Shown: in pieces, positions 1 to 9,239 of the stretch
Numbering within the stretch: position 1 is the stretch's first letter
Layout: each line of letters opens with the position of its first letter
From: Candidatus Fermentibacterota bacterium
GTDB taxonomy: Bacteria > JAFGKV01
Assembly (NCBI GenBank): GCA_016928395.1
Contig: JAFGKV010000036.1
Span: forward strand, 1-64,000
DNA: 64,000 nucleotides
Direction of reading: 5' to 3'
Position numbers and translations under genes: made by a program
The notes under the pieces: model-generated
The model's input: only the letters and a program-made list of their open reading frames with translations
Told to the model about the DNA's origin: nothing
Database searches by the model: none

Positions 1-238
1 CGTTGCCCGCTCCCGGCGGGCGACGGGAGACGGTCGCCCGTGCGGCGATGGGGGCACGGTGCGCGAACCCCATGGGGGTGAACTCCTCGCAAAGAGAGCA
101 CGGTCTGCAGTCGAGGCTTGACAAGAGAGACCTGCCCATCCTGAATCCTGCCTCCATGGCCCAAGCCGCGGCGCCTCCGGCGCCCTGGCATGCTCTCCCC
201 CACTCGGCACGGCACTGTGATCGAATAGGAGCGCTCCC

Positions 239-2359
239 ATGCCCGAGAGTCACTCGCAGCCCGCTTCGCAGGCTCATTCTACCACGCCCTCCCCCCCGAT
301 GAAGACTATCTTCGGCTGGAACCCCTTCAAGGTCTTGTTCGCCATGGAGTATGTGCTCCAGGGACTGGCGAATCCCTTCCAGGGCATCACCTATCAGTCG
401 TTCTTCCGCCACTTCCGGTTCACCTACGGCATGTCGGAAGCAGCCACACAGAGCTTCTTCTCCCGCTCCTATCTCGCCTGGAGCTTCAAGCCCATCATCG
501 GCTTCCTCATGGATGCTTTTGGTAAGACGAAAGTCGCGTTGATCCTGCTGCTGGCCTCGGGCTCGGTCTTCTATGTACTCACCCCGTTCTTCGACACCTC
601 GGCCATCGTGTTCTTCTGGCTCATGTTCGTGCTCTCGATCTTCTTCGCGTGCACCGATGTGGCGGTGGATCGCTCGACGGTCATCACCGGAGATGAGGAG
701 AGCAAGAGCACCGGGCGGTCCAAGGCTGCCACCGTCGGGCTGAACCAGGCCATCTGTTGGGCCGCCATCTACGGCACCAGCATCATCGGCGGTGCCTCGG
801 GAGGCTGGATCGCCGACAATATTCCCATCAAGTACCTGTTGTTTGGGCTCGCCGCCGTGCCGCTCATTGTGCTCCTCGTCGTGCTCCGCCTGCCCAAGGA
901 CACCGCCCATTCCATTCCCATCAAGAACTCCGTGCGCAACTTCTGGGACGGCCTGAATACCGGCCCCATTCTGTGGATCGTGGTCTTCTACTTCCTGTTT
1001 CACTTCCAGCCGGCCCTGGGCGCCCTGTGGACGAACTACTTGATCACCAGCATCCACTTCTCGCAAACGAACATCGGCTATGCCGACGGCATCTCCTACT
1101 TCGGCTACTTCTTGGGTGTGCTCTGGTTCGCAAAGCATGGCATCAAGTGGCAGGACAGGTTCGGTATGAAGGCCGTGTTTCGAGTCTTCATCATCCTGAG
1201 CATCTGCGCGAATCTGACCCAGTACGCGCTGGTCGAACCCTGGTTCTCCAAGATCACCACCACGATCCACTCGGTGTTGCCCGGCACGGGCTCATGGTCA
1301 GGGGAACGGGAGTATGAGCAGTTTCCCGATATCCCTGAAGGATTTGGGGCGCGTCACTACTGGCTGGAGCGAATCGGGATCGATGGCACTACGCAAACCT
1401 TCGGGCCCCTCACGGTCATGTCGGCTTCTGCCGACGAGGCAGCAGCCTCCGATCCCTCGATGGAGGAGTCGCAAGAGATAACGGCAGCGATGCCGGCTGA
1501 CTCCGGCTCGGCCGCAATCCCGTCGCCCGTGGTGGGGCAAATTCAGGCGGAATTCCTGCAAGGCCAGGGCCTCCCCCTCACGGTTACCGTTGCGCCGGGT
1601 GCGGCCCAGCCCGATACGGTTCGCTGGACGACCGACGGAGAATCCGGCCTGTATGGCTTCCGCCTACTCCGGCAGGTAGATGGTGAGGACGAGCCGACAA
1701 GTCTGACCGACTGGGTCATCCCCGGCGGCAGACTGGGCGCGGTACGCTGGGGCTACTATGCCGTGTACAACTTCTTCATGTCCATCGTCATCTCATTCAT
1801 CCGCATGAGCACGTTCAGTCTCGTGGGCGCGGTGATTCCGGTCGCCGCGGCAGGATCGCTGTTTGCGGGCTTCATGTCAGTCGCCAACCTCGCCTATTCG
1901 TTCTCCTATGCCAGCGGTTCCTGGCTCTACGACAACGGCCTCAACCTGGGCATCTTCAGAACCCTGCAGGGCACCCTGTTCGGTATACCGTCGGCTCCTG
2001 GGGACACAATGTCCATCGCCTTGCTCATCTTCATCGGGTCCATGGCCTACCTGCTGAGTTTTGTGGCGGTTCGAATGCTGCCGGATAGGCGCCATACCCA
2101 GGCCGCGGAAGATGCGGGCGACTACCTGGTTGGGCCTGAGCACTTCAAGGTCTTGGGCGATAGGCTGCTACGCTGGATCAACCGCGTGACCCTTGTGGTG
2201 GCCATCGCGTTGTTCGCCGCGCTGGTGTTCGTCGCAGGCCTCGATGTGATCGCCGGCGCTATCGTGAGCTTCTTCCTGGCGACCTTCATGCGGAAGGTTT
2301 ACCTGGATATGCGCCACACGCAGTACGTGCGAACCCACGGACCTCGTGCGCGCGCATAG
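239..2359 (+). CDS. MFS transporter, BT1 (folate/biopterin)-like, with large central insertion
   Basis: A 706-residue multi-pass membrane protein. The start at 239 is preceded by AGGAG with about 6 bases spacing. After a polar N-terminus of about 20 residues, hydrophobic segments follow a major-facilitator pattern. The loop around WSFKPIIGFLMDAFG (roughly residues 75-95) resembles the KPxxGxxxD region of BT1-type folate/biopterin transporters, and the stretch CTDVAVDRSTV is also MFS-like. Residues about 335-500 form a hydrophilic Ala/Ser/Glu/Pro-rich stretch in the middle of the transporter, where the family normally has only a linker. Transmembrane segments then resume to about residue 690. 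The substrate cannot be read from sequence; folate/pterin is only the nearest family guess. A strong hairpin follows the stop. Confidence 0.75.
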   Translation: MPESHSQPASQAHSTTPSPPMKTIFGWNPFKVLFAMEYVLQGLANPFQGITYQSFFRHFRFTYGMSEAATQSFFSRSYLAWSFKPIIGFLMDAFGKTKVALILLLASGSVFYVLTPFFDTSAIVFFWLMFVLSIFFACTDVAVDRSTVITGDEESKSTGRSKAATVGLNQAICWAAIYGTSIIGGASGGWIADNIPIKYLLFGLAAVPLIVLLVVLRLPKDTAHSIPIKNSVRNFWDGLNTGPILWIVVFYFLFHFQPALGALWTNYLITSIHFSQTNIGYADGISYFGYFLGVLWFAKHGIKWQDRFGMKAVFRVFIILSICANLTQYALVEPWFSKITTTIHSVLPGTGSWSGEREYEQFPDIPEGFGARHYWLERIGIDGTTQTFGPLTVMSASADEAAASDPSMEESQEITAAMPADSGSAAIPSPVVGQIQAEFLQGQGLPLTVTVAPGAAQPDTVRWTTDGESGLYGFRLLRQVDGEDEPTSLTDWVIPGGRLGAVRWGYYAVYNFFMSIVISFIRMSTFSLVGAVIPVAAAGSLFAGFMSVANLAYSFSYASGSWLYDNGLNLGIFRTLQGTLFGIPSAPGDTMSIALLIFIGSMAYLLSFVAVRMLPDRRHTQAAEDAGDYLVGPEHFKVLGDRLLRWINRVTLVVAIALFAALVFVAGLDVIAGAIVSFFLATFMRKVYLDMRHTQYVRTHGPRARA

Positions 2360-2387
2360 CCGACCGTTTCTGAGTAGCCCTACCCTG

Positions 2388-2420
2388 CAGTTGTGGAGCC
2401 CTGGACGGGCTCCACAACTG
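2388..2420 (+). terminator. GC-rich hairpin after the MFS gene
   Basis: A perfect 14-bp inverted repeat (arms 2388-2401 and 2407-2420) with a 5-base loop lies 29 bases after the MFS stop codon. No T-run follows, so it is either a terminator of a type that does not need a U-tract or a 3'-end stabilising stem. It separates the transporter from the cyclase gene that starts at 2509. Confidence 0.6.
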
Positions 2421-2508
2421 CCCTCGGGCATGGAGCCGGCACGAGCTTTCCTGGCTTTGGGCATGGCCACCAGAGCCGTGTTCGCATATCACCCGGCGGG
2501 CAACTCCG

Positions 2509-5500
2509 GTGAATGAACTCGAGAACCTGACCAAGGCCATCGCCGCCCTGGAAGCCCAGCGCCGGGCGCTGGGCGACGACGTGGTGGAGTCGGCCCTGGT
2601 GCCCCTTCGGGCGGAGGTCACACGCCTTCGAGGAAATCACTCCGCGGAACAACGACGCCTCGTAACCGTTCTGTTCGCCGACCTGGCAGGCTTCACTGAG
2701 ATGTCCGGAAGGATGGATCCGGAGGACCTTCAGCAGATCATGAGCGCCTATTTCGGTCGCTGGAAGGCCGAGATCGAGCATCACGGCGGCCGTGTCGAAA
2801 AGTTCATCGGCGATGCGGTCGTGGCAGTGTTCGGCCTGGCTGTGGCCCGGGAGGACGACGCGGAATCCGCCGTTCGTGCCGCTTTGGCCATGCGACAAGA
2901 CCTGCATACGCTCAACCACGGATGGCAAAGCCAGGGCGTCCATCTGGCCATGCGCGTCGGTATCCATACCGGCATTGTGATGGTGTCATGCGTGGGGGAT
3001 CAACATGATGGAGATTTCATCGCCGTTGGAGATGCGGTGAATGTGGCCAGTCGTCTCCAGAGCGCCGCCCCCGTTGGCGGGGTTCTCATTTCTCATGAGA
3101 CCTTCACCCACGTGCGCGGCCTCTTCGAGACTGAGGAACTGCCGCCATTGTCGATCAAAGGCAAAGACGAACCCATTCTGGCTCATCTGATCCACGGAGT
3201 ACGGCCGCGCGCCTTCCAGTCTGCATCAAGGGGAACTCCCGGCCTGAACACACGTTTCGTTGGACGAGACGCGGAGCTCGTCACGATGCATCAGGCATAT
3301 CGGGACACGTGGGAACGCGGTGCAAGACTCGTGTTCATCGTGGGGGACGCGGGTGTGGGCAAGAGCCGGCTGCTTCTGGAATTCACCCGCGAGATCACCC
3401 AGCACGAGCCGTGCGTCCAGTATCTCAGAGCGAGGGCGTTTCCCCACACCAGTGAAGTCCCCTCCGCCGTGCTGCGCACCGCGTTCGCATCCCGTTTCGG
3501 GATTCTTGAGAACGACTCATGCGCGGAGGCCCAGGCCAAGTTCGAACGCGGAGCTGTCCCGTACTTCACGCAGCACGGAACGAAGAAGGCGTCTGTGCTG
3601 GGCTCCTGGCTGGGTTTCGAGTTCTCTCATCCCCACCTCGCTCTCCTTCGCGATGATCCCGGACAGCTTCGAGATCGTGCATCCGCGCATCTTGTGGAGC
3701 TCATGCGCGGCATGGCCGCCTCATCCCGCATGGTGGTGCTGCTTGACGACACTCACTGGGCCGATGCCCAATCCTTGACCATGATCGCGCACCTCCTCGC
3801 TCATGTAGACGTTCCTTTCCTCGTACTCGCCGGCACCCGGCCTCCCGTACCGGGGCAGCAGCCCCGGTGGGCCGACAGCGGGGAACTCCCCTCGGACCGA
3901 CTCGTCCGAATCGATCTGGCGCCCCTTTCCGGCGAAGCCACCCGGGCTCTGGCCTTGGACATCGTCAGACACGTTGCACCCATCGCTGAACCCCTGCTCT
4001 CTTTGGTGATCCGTCGTGCTGAAGGCAATCCGTATTTCCTCGAAGAGCTTCTGAGAATGCTTCTGGAGCACAGAGAGACGCCCCGAGCCGAACGTCTCGC
4101 ATCGGATTCCCTGCCGACTGCCATTCCCTCCACACTGGCGGGGGTCCTTCAGGCCAGGCTCGACAGTCTCCCCCATGCTGAGAAAACCCTGCTACAGCAA
4201 GCCTCGGTCATCGGAAGAGTCTTCTGGCGCAGCGCCCTGATCCACCTTTTATCAACCGAGGAAGCTCCCAGCGACGAGACACTGGATGGGATTCTGCGGT
4301 CTCTTCTGGATCGCCAACTGGTATTCCACAGGCCGCACTCCACATTCGCAGGAACTGAGGAGTTTGTCTTCAAGCACGCGCTGCTTCACGAGACGATCTA
4401 CGAAACCGTGCTGAAGCGCCACCGCGTGATCCTGCATGAGCGAACCGCCCGGTGGCTCGAGGAGGTCGCCGCGGCCGGCGGACGCAGCGACGAGTATGCC
4501 GCAGTCATCGCCCAGCACATGGAACGGGCCGAAGACCCTGATGCCGCCCGGTGGTATGTGCGGGCAGGAGGACACGCCGCGGCTCGCTTCGCCAATGCCG
4601 ATGCGCTCCGGCATGTGAACAGAGCCCTTCAGCTTGCCCCTCAGGATCTTCCCCTGCGTTTCGATGCGCTCCTCGTCAGGGAGAGCGTGCACAAAGTGAC
4701 CGCGGATCGACCCGCCCAGGCCCAGGACCTGGCACTCCTCGCTGGAGTGGCTGAAGCCCTGGCGGACCGCCGCCGCATGGTAACCGTGGCCATCCGTGCG
4801 GCCCATCACGCCTATGTGTCCGCCGACTTCGACGCCGCCCTGACCTCTGCCGAGGAAGCCACGCAGTTGGCCTCGCTGCTCGATCTGCCTGCAGCACAAG
4901 GAGAAGCCTGCGTCGTACGCGCCAAGGTTCTATGGCGACGGGGCGAGTATGTCGAATCACGTTCCGCTGCGACTCGGGCTCTGGAACTGGCTGAGCTGAG
5001 CGGCGAGGCCAGTCTCAAGGTGAAGTGCCTGGAGGCGATGGCTCACGTCGACGCCCATGAAGGCCGATATATGGAGGCCATGAACCTGGAAGAAGAAGCC
5101 TTGTCGCTGGCCAGAACCAGCGGAGACCTTGCCCGGGAGGCGTCGGCACTGAGCAATATGGGAAACCTTGCATGGTACATGGAAGACACCGAGAGTGCAC
5201 AGAGATATCTCCTGGAATCCCTGCGTCTGCGCAGCGAAATCGGTGATCGTCGTGGCGAGAGCCGGGTGCTCACGAGTTTGGGCAATGTGGCCCGCACCCG
5301 CTGGGAGCTGGAAGCATCGGTCGGCTATCAGGAGGAGAGTCTCCGTCTCTCGCGCAGTATCGATGATCTCGTGGGAATCAGTACGGCGCTGGCAAATCTC
5401 GGGGAAGATCTCCGGCTCCTGGGGCTCTTCGATAGGGCCCGCCCGTGTCTGGAAGAAGCGTTGGCCATGAACCGGCAGTTGGGCAACCGCAACGCGGAGT

Positions 5501-6081
5501 GCATCGTGCGGGGAAACCTGGGGCTGCTCTGTCTCGCAGAGGGGTCGTTGGAAGAAGCGAAACAGTGTTTTGAGGAGGGTCTTCGGGTGGCCCGCCAGCT
5601 CGCCACTACCGGCATGGAGATGTACTTCGCTCCATACCTGGGGAGGACGCTTCTTGATCTCGGGCACTTCAACGAAGCGCTCCCCTTGCTCCAGCAGGCG
5701 GTCTCCACAGGCGATGCGGCCGTCGTGCCGGAGGCGTCGGCCTCGCTTGCCCTGCTGCACCTGGCTCTGGGAGATCGGGTGCAGGCGCGATTCTGGGCGG
5801 ATCGAATCGCCTCAATGGACGAACACGCCATCAGCCGGGCTGATGACCCCGCGTGGGTGATGCTGGCCCGCTATGAGGCAATGAAGGCCTGCGGACAGCC
5901 CGGCGCGGAGGCGGTGGCGGAGGCCGGGTGGGGGTGGGTTCAGGCCGTTGCGGCCCGCATCGGAGACAGTGCTCTCCGGACATCGTACCTTGAAGCGATC
6001 AAAAGCCATCGCGTGCTGGCCGCCCTGCACAAGGCCCAGAGCTCAGGAACAGCGGACCAGGAAGAGAGCGCTCATGGGTAA
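2509..6081 (+). CDS. Adenylate cyclase / AAA-type ATPase / TPR signalling protein
   Basis: A 1190-residue cytoplasmic protein starting at GTG. A short coiled N-terminus (1-45) leads into a class III nucleotide cyclase domain (about 48-230). The metal aspartates are D58 (LFADLAGFTE) and D102 (KFIGDAVVA), K98 is a likely purine-specifying lysine, and GDFIAVGDAVNVASR (168-182) holds the adenine-side Asp and the Asn/Arg transition-state pair. All of this supports an active adenylate cyclase. FVGRDAEL (250-257) opens a STAND/AAA-type ATPase with Walker A GDAGVGKSR (279-287) and Walker B VVLLDDTHWAD (about 409-419). From about 640 onward there is a long helical TPR solenoid. This architecture is known in many bacteria and probably couples partner sensing to cAMP production. 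No strong Shine-Dalgarno sequence is visible before the GTG. Confidence 0.9.
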   Translation: MNELENLTKAIAALEAQRRALGDDVVESALVPLRAEVTRLRGNHSAEQRRLVTVLFADLAGFTEMSGRMDPEDLQQIMSAYFGRWKAEIEHHGGRVEKFIGDAVVAVFGLAVAREDDAESAVRAALAMRQDLHTLNHGWQSQGVHLAMRVGIHTGIVMVSCVGDQHDGDFIAVGDAVNVASRLQSAAPVGGVLISHETFTHVRGLFETEELPPLSIKGKDEPILAHLIHGVRPRAFQSASRGTPGLNTRFVGRDAELVTMHQAYRDTWERGARLVFIVGDAGVGKSRLLLEFTREITQHEPCVQYLRARAFPHTSEVPSAVLRTAFASRFGILENDSCAEAQAKFERGAVPYFTQHGTKKASVLGSWLGFEFSHPHLALLRDDPGQLRDRASAHLVELMRGMAASSRMVVLLDDTHWADAQSLTMIAHLLAHVDVPFLVLAGTRPPVPGQQPRWADSGELPSDRLVRIDLAPLSGEATRALALDIVRHVAPIAEPLLSLVIRRAEGNPYFLEELLRMLLEHRETPRAERLASDSLPTAIPSTLAGVLQARLDSLPHAEKTLLQQASVIGRVFWRSALIHLLSTEEAPSDETLDGILRSLLDRQLVFHRPHSTFAGTEEFVFKHALLHETIYETVLKRHRVILHERTARWLEEVAAAGGRSDEYAAVIAQHMERAEDPDAARWYVRAGGHAAARFANADALRHVNRALQLAPQDLPLRFDALLVRESVHKVTADRPAQAQDLALLAGVAEALADRRRMVTVAIRAAHHAYVSADFDAALTSAEEATQLASLLDLPAAQGEACVVRAKVLWRRGEYVESRSAATRALELAELSGEASLKVKCLEAMAHVDAHEGRYMEAMNLEEEALSLARTSGDLAREASALSNMGNLAWYMEDTESAQRYLLESLRLRSEIGDRRGESRVLTSLGNVARTRWELEASVGYQEESLRLSRSIDDLVGISTALANLGEDLRLLGLFDRARPCLEEALAMNRQLGNRNAECIVRGNLGLLCLAEGSLEEAKQCFEEGLRVARQLATTGMEMYFAPYLGRTLLDLGHFNEALPLLQQAVSTGDAAVVPEASASLALLHLALGDRVQARFWADRIASMDEHAISRADDPAWVMLARYEAMKACGQPGAEAVAEAGWGWVQAVAARIGDSALRTSYLEAIKSHRVLAALHKAQSSGTADQEESAHG

Positions 6082-6138
6082 CCCGCCAGTTCGTTCGGAC
6101 GTGGACCGGCTACGGTCTGACTACCCTGGAGGATAGAA

Positions 6139-6903
6139 ATGCAGGTACTGGGAATCGACGTTGGAGGCTCCGCTGTCAAAGGGCTTCCGGTGGACACGGA
6201 TGCGGGAGCGACCCTCGCCGAGCGAGTGCGCATTCCCACGCCCGAACCGGCAACGCCCGAGGCCGTGGCGGAGGCAGTCAAACAGGTGGCAGCCTCATTC
6301 GGGTGGAGCGGTCCCATGGGGTGCGGATTCCCGGCGGTGGTGCAGAACGGCATGGTGCGCACCGCGGCCAATATCGATCCTGGGTGGATCGGTGCCGATG
6401 TCGCCGCCTTGCTCTCCACGGCAACAGGCTGCCCAACGACGGTGCTCAACGATGCCGACGCCGCGGGCCTCGCAGAAATGCGGTTCGGCGCCGGAAGGAA
6501 TGCCAGCGGCGTGGTTGTGGTAGTGACGGTTGGCACGGGGCTGGGTACTGCGGTCTTCACCAATGGAAAGCTCCTGCCCAACTCTGAACTCGGCCACCTT
6601 CTCCTCCACGACATGAAGGCCGAACACTATGCCTCGGACGCCGCGCGCAAGCGGCTCGACCTGTCGTGGGACGACTGGGGCGGCCGGTTCAACGAGTACC
6701 TCCGGCATCTGGAGAGCCTGTTCTGGCCGACCCTCATCATCATCGGCGGCGGCGCCAGCAAGAAGTTCGACAGGTTCTCAGGATCCCTGGTGCTCCGCAC
6801 GCCGGTGGTGCCTGCCTTCCTGCGCAACGATGCCGGCATGATCGGCGCCGCGGCGGCCGCTGCGGAGCGACGGGCGGGAGGAACATCGCGGGGTGAAGGG
6901 TAG
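6139..6903 (+). CDS. ppgK: Polyphosphate glucokinase (ROK family)
   Basis: A 254-residue ROK-fold sugar kinase, close to the usual 250-270 residues of polyphosphate glucokinases. [11 protein letters not shown] near the N-terminus is the phosphate-binding loop, [11 protein letters not shown] carries the catalytic Asp, and [12 protein letters not shown] is the second phosphate loop. PNSELGH and the C-terminal [11 protein letters not shown] pattern are characteristic of PPGK rather than ATP-only glucokinases. It would phosphorylate glucose to glucose-6-phosphate using polyphosphate and/or ATP. The ATG at 6139 follows GGAGG. It lies 57 bases after the cyclase gene and 3 bases before mtgA, so all three may be co-transcribed. 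Confidence 0.9.
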   Translation: MQVLGIDVGGSAVKGLPVDTDAGATLAERVRIPTPEPATPEAVAEAVKQVAASFGWSGPMGCGFPAVVQNGMVRTAANIDPGWIGADVAALLSTATGCPTTVLNDADAAGLAEMRFGAGRNASGVVVVVTVGTGLGTAVFTNGKLLPNSELGHLLLHDMKAEHYASDAARKRLDLSWDDWGGRFNEYLRHLESLFWPTLIIIGGGASKKFDRFSGSLVLRTPVVPAFLRNDAGMIGAAAAAAERRAGGTSRGEG

Positions 6904-6906
6904 CCC

Positions 6907-7851
6907 GTGAGCCGCCGTGTACACATTCCGCTGCTGGTCAGGCTCCTCGCGAGCCTCTTCCTGCTGACGACCCTCCTCCCCCTGGGATACCTCCGGTGGA
7001 TGCCGCCTCCGACCTCATCCTTCATGCTGCAGCAGAAGGCCGCCGCCCGCAAGAAGGGCGACACGTCCTTCAGGCTGGAGTACCGCTGGGTCTCCTGGGA
7101 CAGAATCGCTTCTTCGGCGGCCGTGGCGGTTGTCGCCGCCGAAGATCAGAAATTCAAAGATCACAACGGATTCGACACGGAGTCCATCGAAGAAGCCTGG
7201 GACAGCCGTCATACGACGAAGCGCCCCCGCGGCGCCAGCACCATCTCCCAGCAGGTGGCCAAGAACCTGTTCCTCTGGCCTGGAAAGACATTTCTTCGCA
7301 AAGGGCTGGAGGCCTACTACACGGTCTTCATCGAGCTACTGTGGCCGAAGAGGCGAATCATCGAGGTCTACCTGAACATCGCCGAGTTCGGCAGGGGCAC
7401 CTTCGGCGTCGGCGCGGCAAGCGAGCGGTTCTTCGGCAAGCCGCCCTCCCGACTCACTGATCGCGAAACCGCGCTCCTGGCCGCCGTGCTTCCCAGCCCG
7501 CTGCGCATGCACGCCGACCGCCCCTCCGCCTATGTCGAGGGGCGGGTCGCCTGGATCCTCGGCCAGATGGCGCAACTGGGTGGCGCGGGGTATCTGAAGG
7601 GTTGGGGATACGAACGCGACCGGAATTGGCCGCGCACCAGGAAGCCGCCGCGAACTACGGCCGCACCCTCCGCTCCCGACGCAGACGGGGCGGCGGCTGC
7701 CAGTCATCCGTTACGAGCCCTCGAAACAGTGACAGGCCATTGCGCTTCAGGATCTCGGAATACTCCCGCACCATCGCCGGGTTGGGGAACACCCTCTGCA
7801 GCAGGGCGTCCGAGGCTGTGCCGTCCAGAAGGCCCTCCCGAACGTTCATGA
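6907..7851 (+). CDS. mtgA: Monofunctional biosynthetic peptidoglycan transglycosylase (GT51)
   Basis: The protein has an N-terminal membrane anchor (about residues 5-30) and a GT51 glycosyltransferase domain (about 50-225). [14 protein letters not shown] carries the catalytic glutamate. [16 protein letters not shown], the [17 protein letters not shown] region, [15 protein letters not shown] and [11 protein letters not shown] match the family in order. It polymerises lipid II glycan strands at the inner membrane. The start is GTG at 6907, 3 bases after ppgK. The usual family length is about 230-245 residues; here the frame runs on to 314 residues. The extra 70 or so residues are Pro/Arg/Ala-rich, low-complexity, and overlap the 3' end of the convergent gene. 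The conserved enzyme is intact and the tail is probably dispensable. Confidence 0.92.
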   Translation: MSRRVHIPLLVRLLASLFLLTTLLPLGYLRWMPPPTSSFMLQQKAAARKKGDTSFRLEYRWVSWDRIASSAAVAVVAAEDQKFKDHNGFDTESIEEAWDSRHTTKRPRGASTISQQVAKNLFLWPGKTFLRKGLEAYYTVFIELLWPKRRIIEVYLNIAEFGRGTFGVGAASERFFGKPPSRLTDRETALLAAVLPSPLRMHADRPSAYVEGRVAWILGQMAQLGGAGYLKGWGYERDRNWPRTRKPPRTTAAPSAPDADGAAAASHPLRALETVTGHCASGSRNTPAPSPGWGTPSAAGRPRLCRPEGPPERS

Positions 7852-9160
7852 GTACGTGGTGCCGTCTTCTGAAGTGCTCGATCGACTTTGCGGAACCGCA
7901 CGCTGCCGAGCCAGCTATGGCGACTACCACGAGCCCTGACAGCAGATTCCGCAAGACCCGACTCACACGTGGCTGAGCCTGCCCCGTCTGCATGGCCGCC
8001 CAGAGTATGCTCAGATTCATGAGCCAAAACGGGATGGACATCGTTGCGTAACGAGACTGGAGGGCGCCCTCAGGCCCACCCGCTATTCGTCCGTACGCGG
8101 CCAGGCTCGCGCTGCCGAGGGAATAGACGCCAATCGCCAAGAATGGTGACAGCCGACGGATCGCCATCCTTCCATCCTTCGATGCACGAAGACCGACAAT
8201 GCCCCAGACAGCGATGAGCAGGCCAAGAAGTCCGGCAAAGCGCACGTGTTCTGATGTCAACGGCGCTCCAAGGAAGGTCAGAACGAAGCCCCCGTAGGCC
8301 GCCGGGTCCTCAATCACGTGGCGAAGAGGAAGCCGCAGGCCCGTGGAATGGTGGCCCTCCAGATGGAAGTTGTCGAAGTATGACAGGATAACCAAAGAGG
8401 CGACGCTCAACCAGATCGTCGCCGCCCCAACGCGCCTGGCCTTCGTCGCGCCCGGCGCGAACGCGATCAGTGCGGCGCCCAGGGGCCACACCAGCAGACC
8501 ATTCCCCATGGAGTACGAGCTGATGACCCCTGCCACCACTGCACCAGAGAGAGCGCCCACGGCTAGGCCCGAACTCGAAAGAAAAACCAGAGCCACTACG
8601 GCTGAGAGAGCGTTCAGGAAGAAGGTCGGCCCCATGAGCCAGTTCTGGTACTGCACCAATGAGAACACCAGCAGCGAATAGCACGGCACGATCGGGGGGG
8701 GTCGACCGGCGATGGTACGGAGTGCTCCGGAGTAGCTGCCAAGGACCAAGAGCATGCCCCCTGCCAGTGCAACGTTGAGCCGCATTTCCCAGATCAGGTT
8801 CCACCGCGTCAGCCGCCCCATCGCTACCATGACGATTCTGGGGAAAAGTGGCCGATGCTCGCAATGCTGGGACCGCAGATCGACGAGCCGAGGGCCGCCC
8901 TCATACTCAAAGGCAAGCTGCATGGTCGGCACCATGTCCCACTGATCCATGTAGGGAACATCCACACCGTAGCGCTCGATCATTGCGACAAGAAAGACCG
9001 CCGGCAGTGCAGACAACAGAATCAGGCTGGTCGCACGCGCGCGGCGTGCAAGCGCACGACCCCGCAAGAGAGGATCCCCGGCGCGGTCTCGGAAGTCACC
9101 CGAACCCTCTCCGAGATCGTCCATGGGGATACCGTGCGCGTTGCGGGACCAAGCGTTCAT
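7655..9160 (-). CDS. Multi-pass membrane protein, possibly GT-C-like, function unknown
   Basis: About 501 residues from the ATG at 9160; an ATG at 9124 is an alternative, and the frame stays open upstream into the preceding gene. After a polar N-terminus there are about ten hydrophobic segments. The first extracytoplasmic loop has an acidic-rich DVPYMDQWDMVP stretch followed by HCEHRPLFPR. The placement of acidic residues after the first transmembrane segment is reminiscent of GT-C membrane glycosyltransferases, but no family is recognised with confidence. The C-terminal 60 or so residues are soluble and charged. The last 197 bases overlap the mtgA reading frame on the other strand. The gene lies 79 bases downstream of the glycoside-hydrolase-like gene, so the two may be co-transcribed. 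Confidence 0.7.
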   Translation of the reverse strand: MNAWSRNAHGIPMDDLGEGSGDFRDRAGDPLLRGRALARRARATSLILLSALPAVFLVAMIERYGVDVPYMDQWDMVPTMQLAFEYEGGPRLVDLRSQHCEHRPLFPRIVMVAMGRLTRWNLIWEMRLNVALAGGMLLVLGSYSGALRTIAGRPPPIVPCYSLLVFSLVQYQNWLMGPTFFLNALSAVVALVFLSSSGLAVGALSGAVVAGVISSYSMGNGLLVWPLGAALIAFAPGATKARRVGAATIWLSVASLVILSYFDNFHLEGHHSTGLRLPLRHVIEDPAAYGGFVLTFLGAPLTSEHVRFAGLLGLLIAVWGIVGLRASKDGRMAIRRLSPFLAIGVYSLGSASLAAYGRIAGGPEGALQSRYATMSIPFWLMNLSILWAAMQTGQAQPRVSRVLRNLLSGLVVVAIAGSAACGSAKSIEHFRRRHHVLMNVREGLLDGTASDALLQRVFPNPAMVREYSEILKRNGLSLFRGLVTDDWQPPPRLRRERRVRP

Positions 9161-9239
9161 GCCATCACTGACTCTTCGACGAACCGCGCAGCCTGACTCT
9201 GAGTCGCCGGGTTCCAGCGCCGCGGAAAGTGACCAGGCC

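Noticed and set aside
118-146. TTGACA with 17-base spacing to CTGAAT as a promoter of the MFS gene
   Set aside because: The -35 is good but the -10 is poor; no supporting evidence beyond one hexamer, so not listed as a feature.
3-302. 99-residue plus-strand open frame before the MFS gene
   Set aside because: No Shine-Dalgarno sequence, Arg/Pro-rich composition typical of a GC-rich shadow frame, and it overlaps the MFS start.
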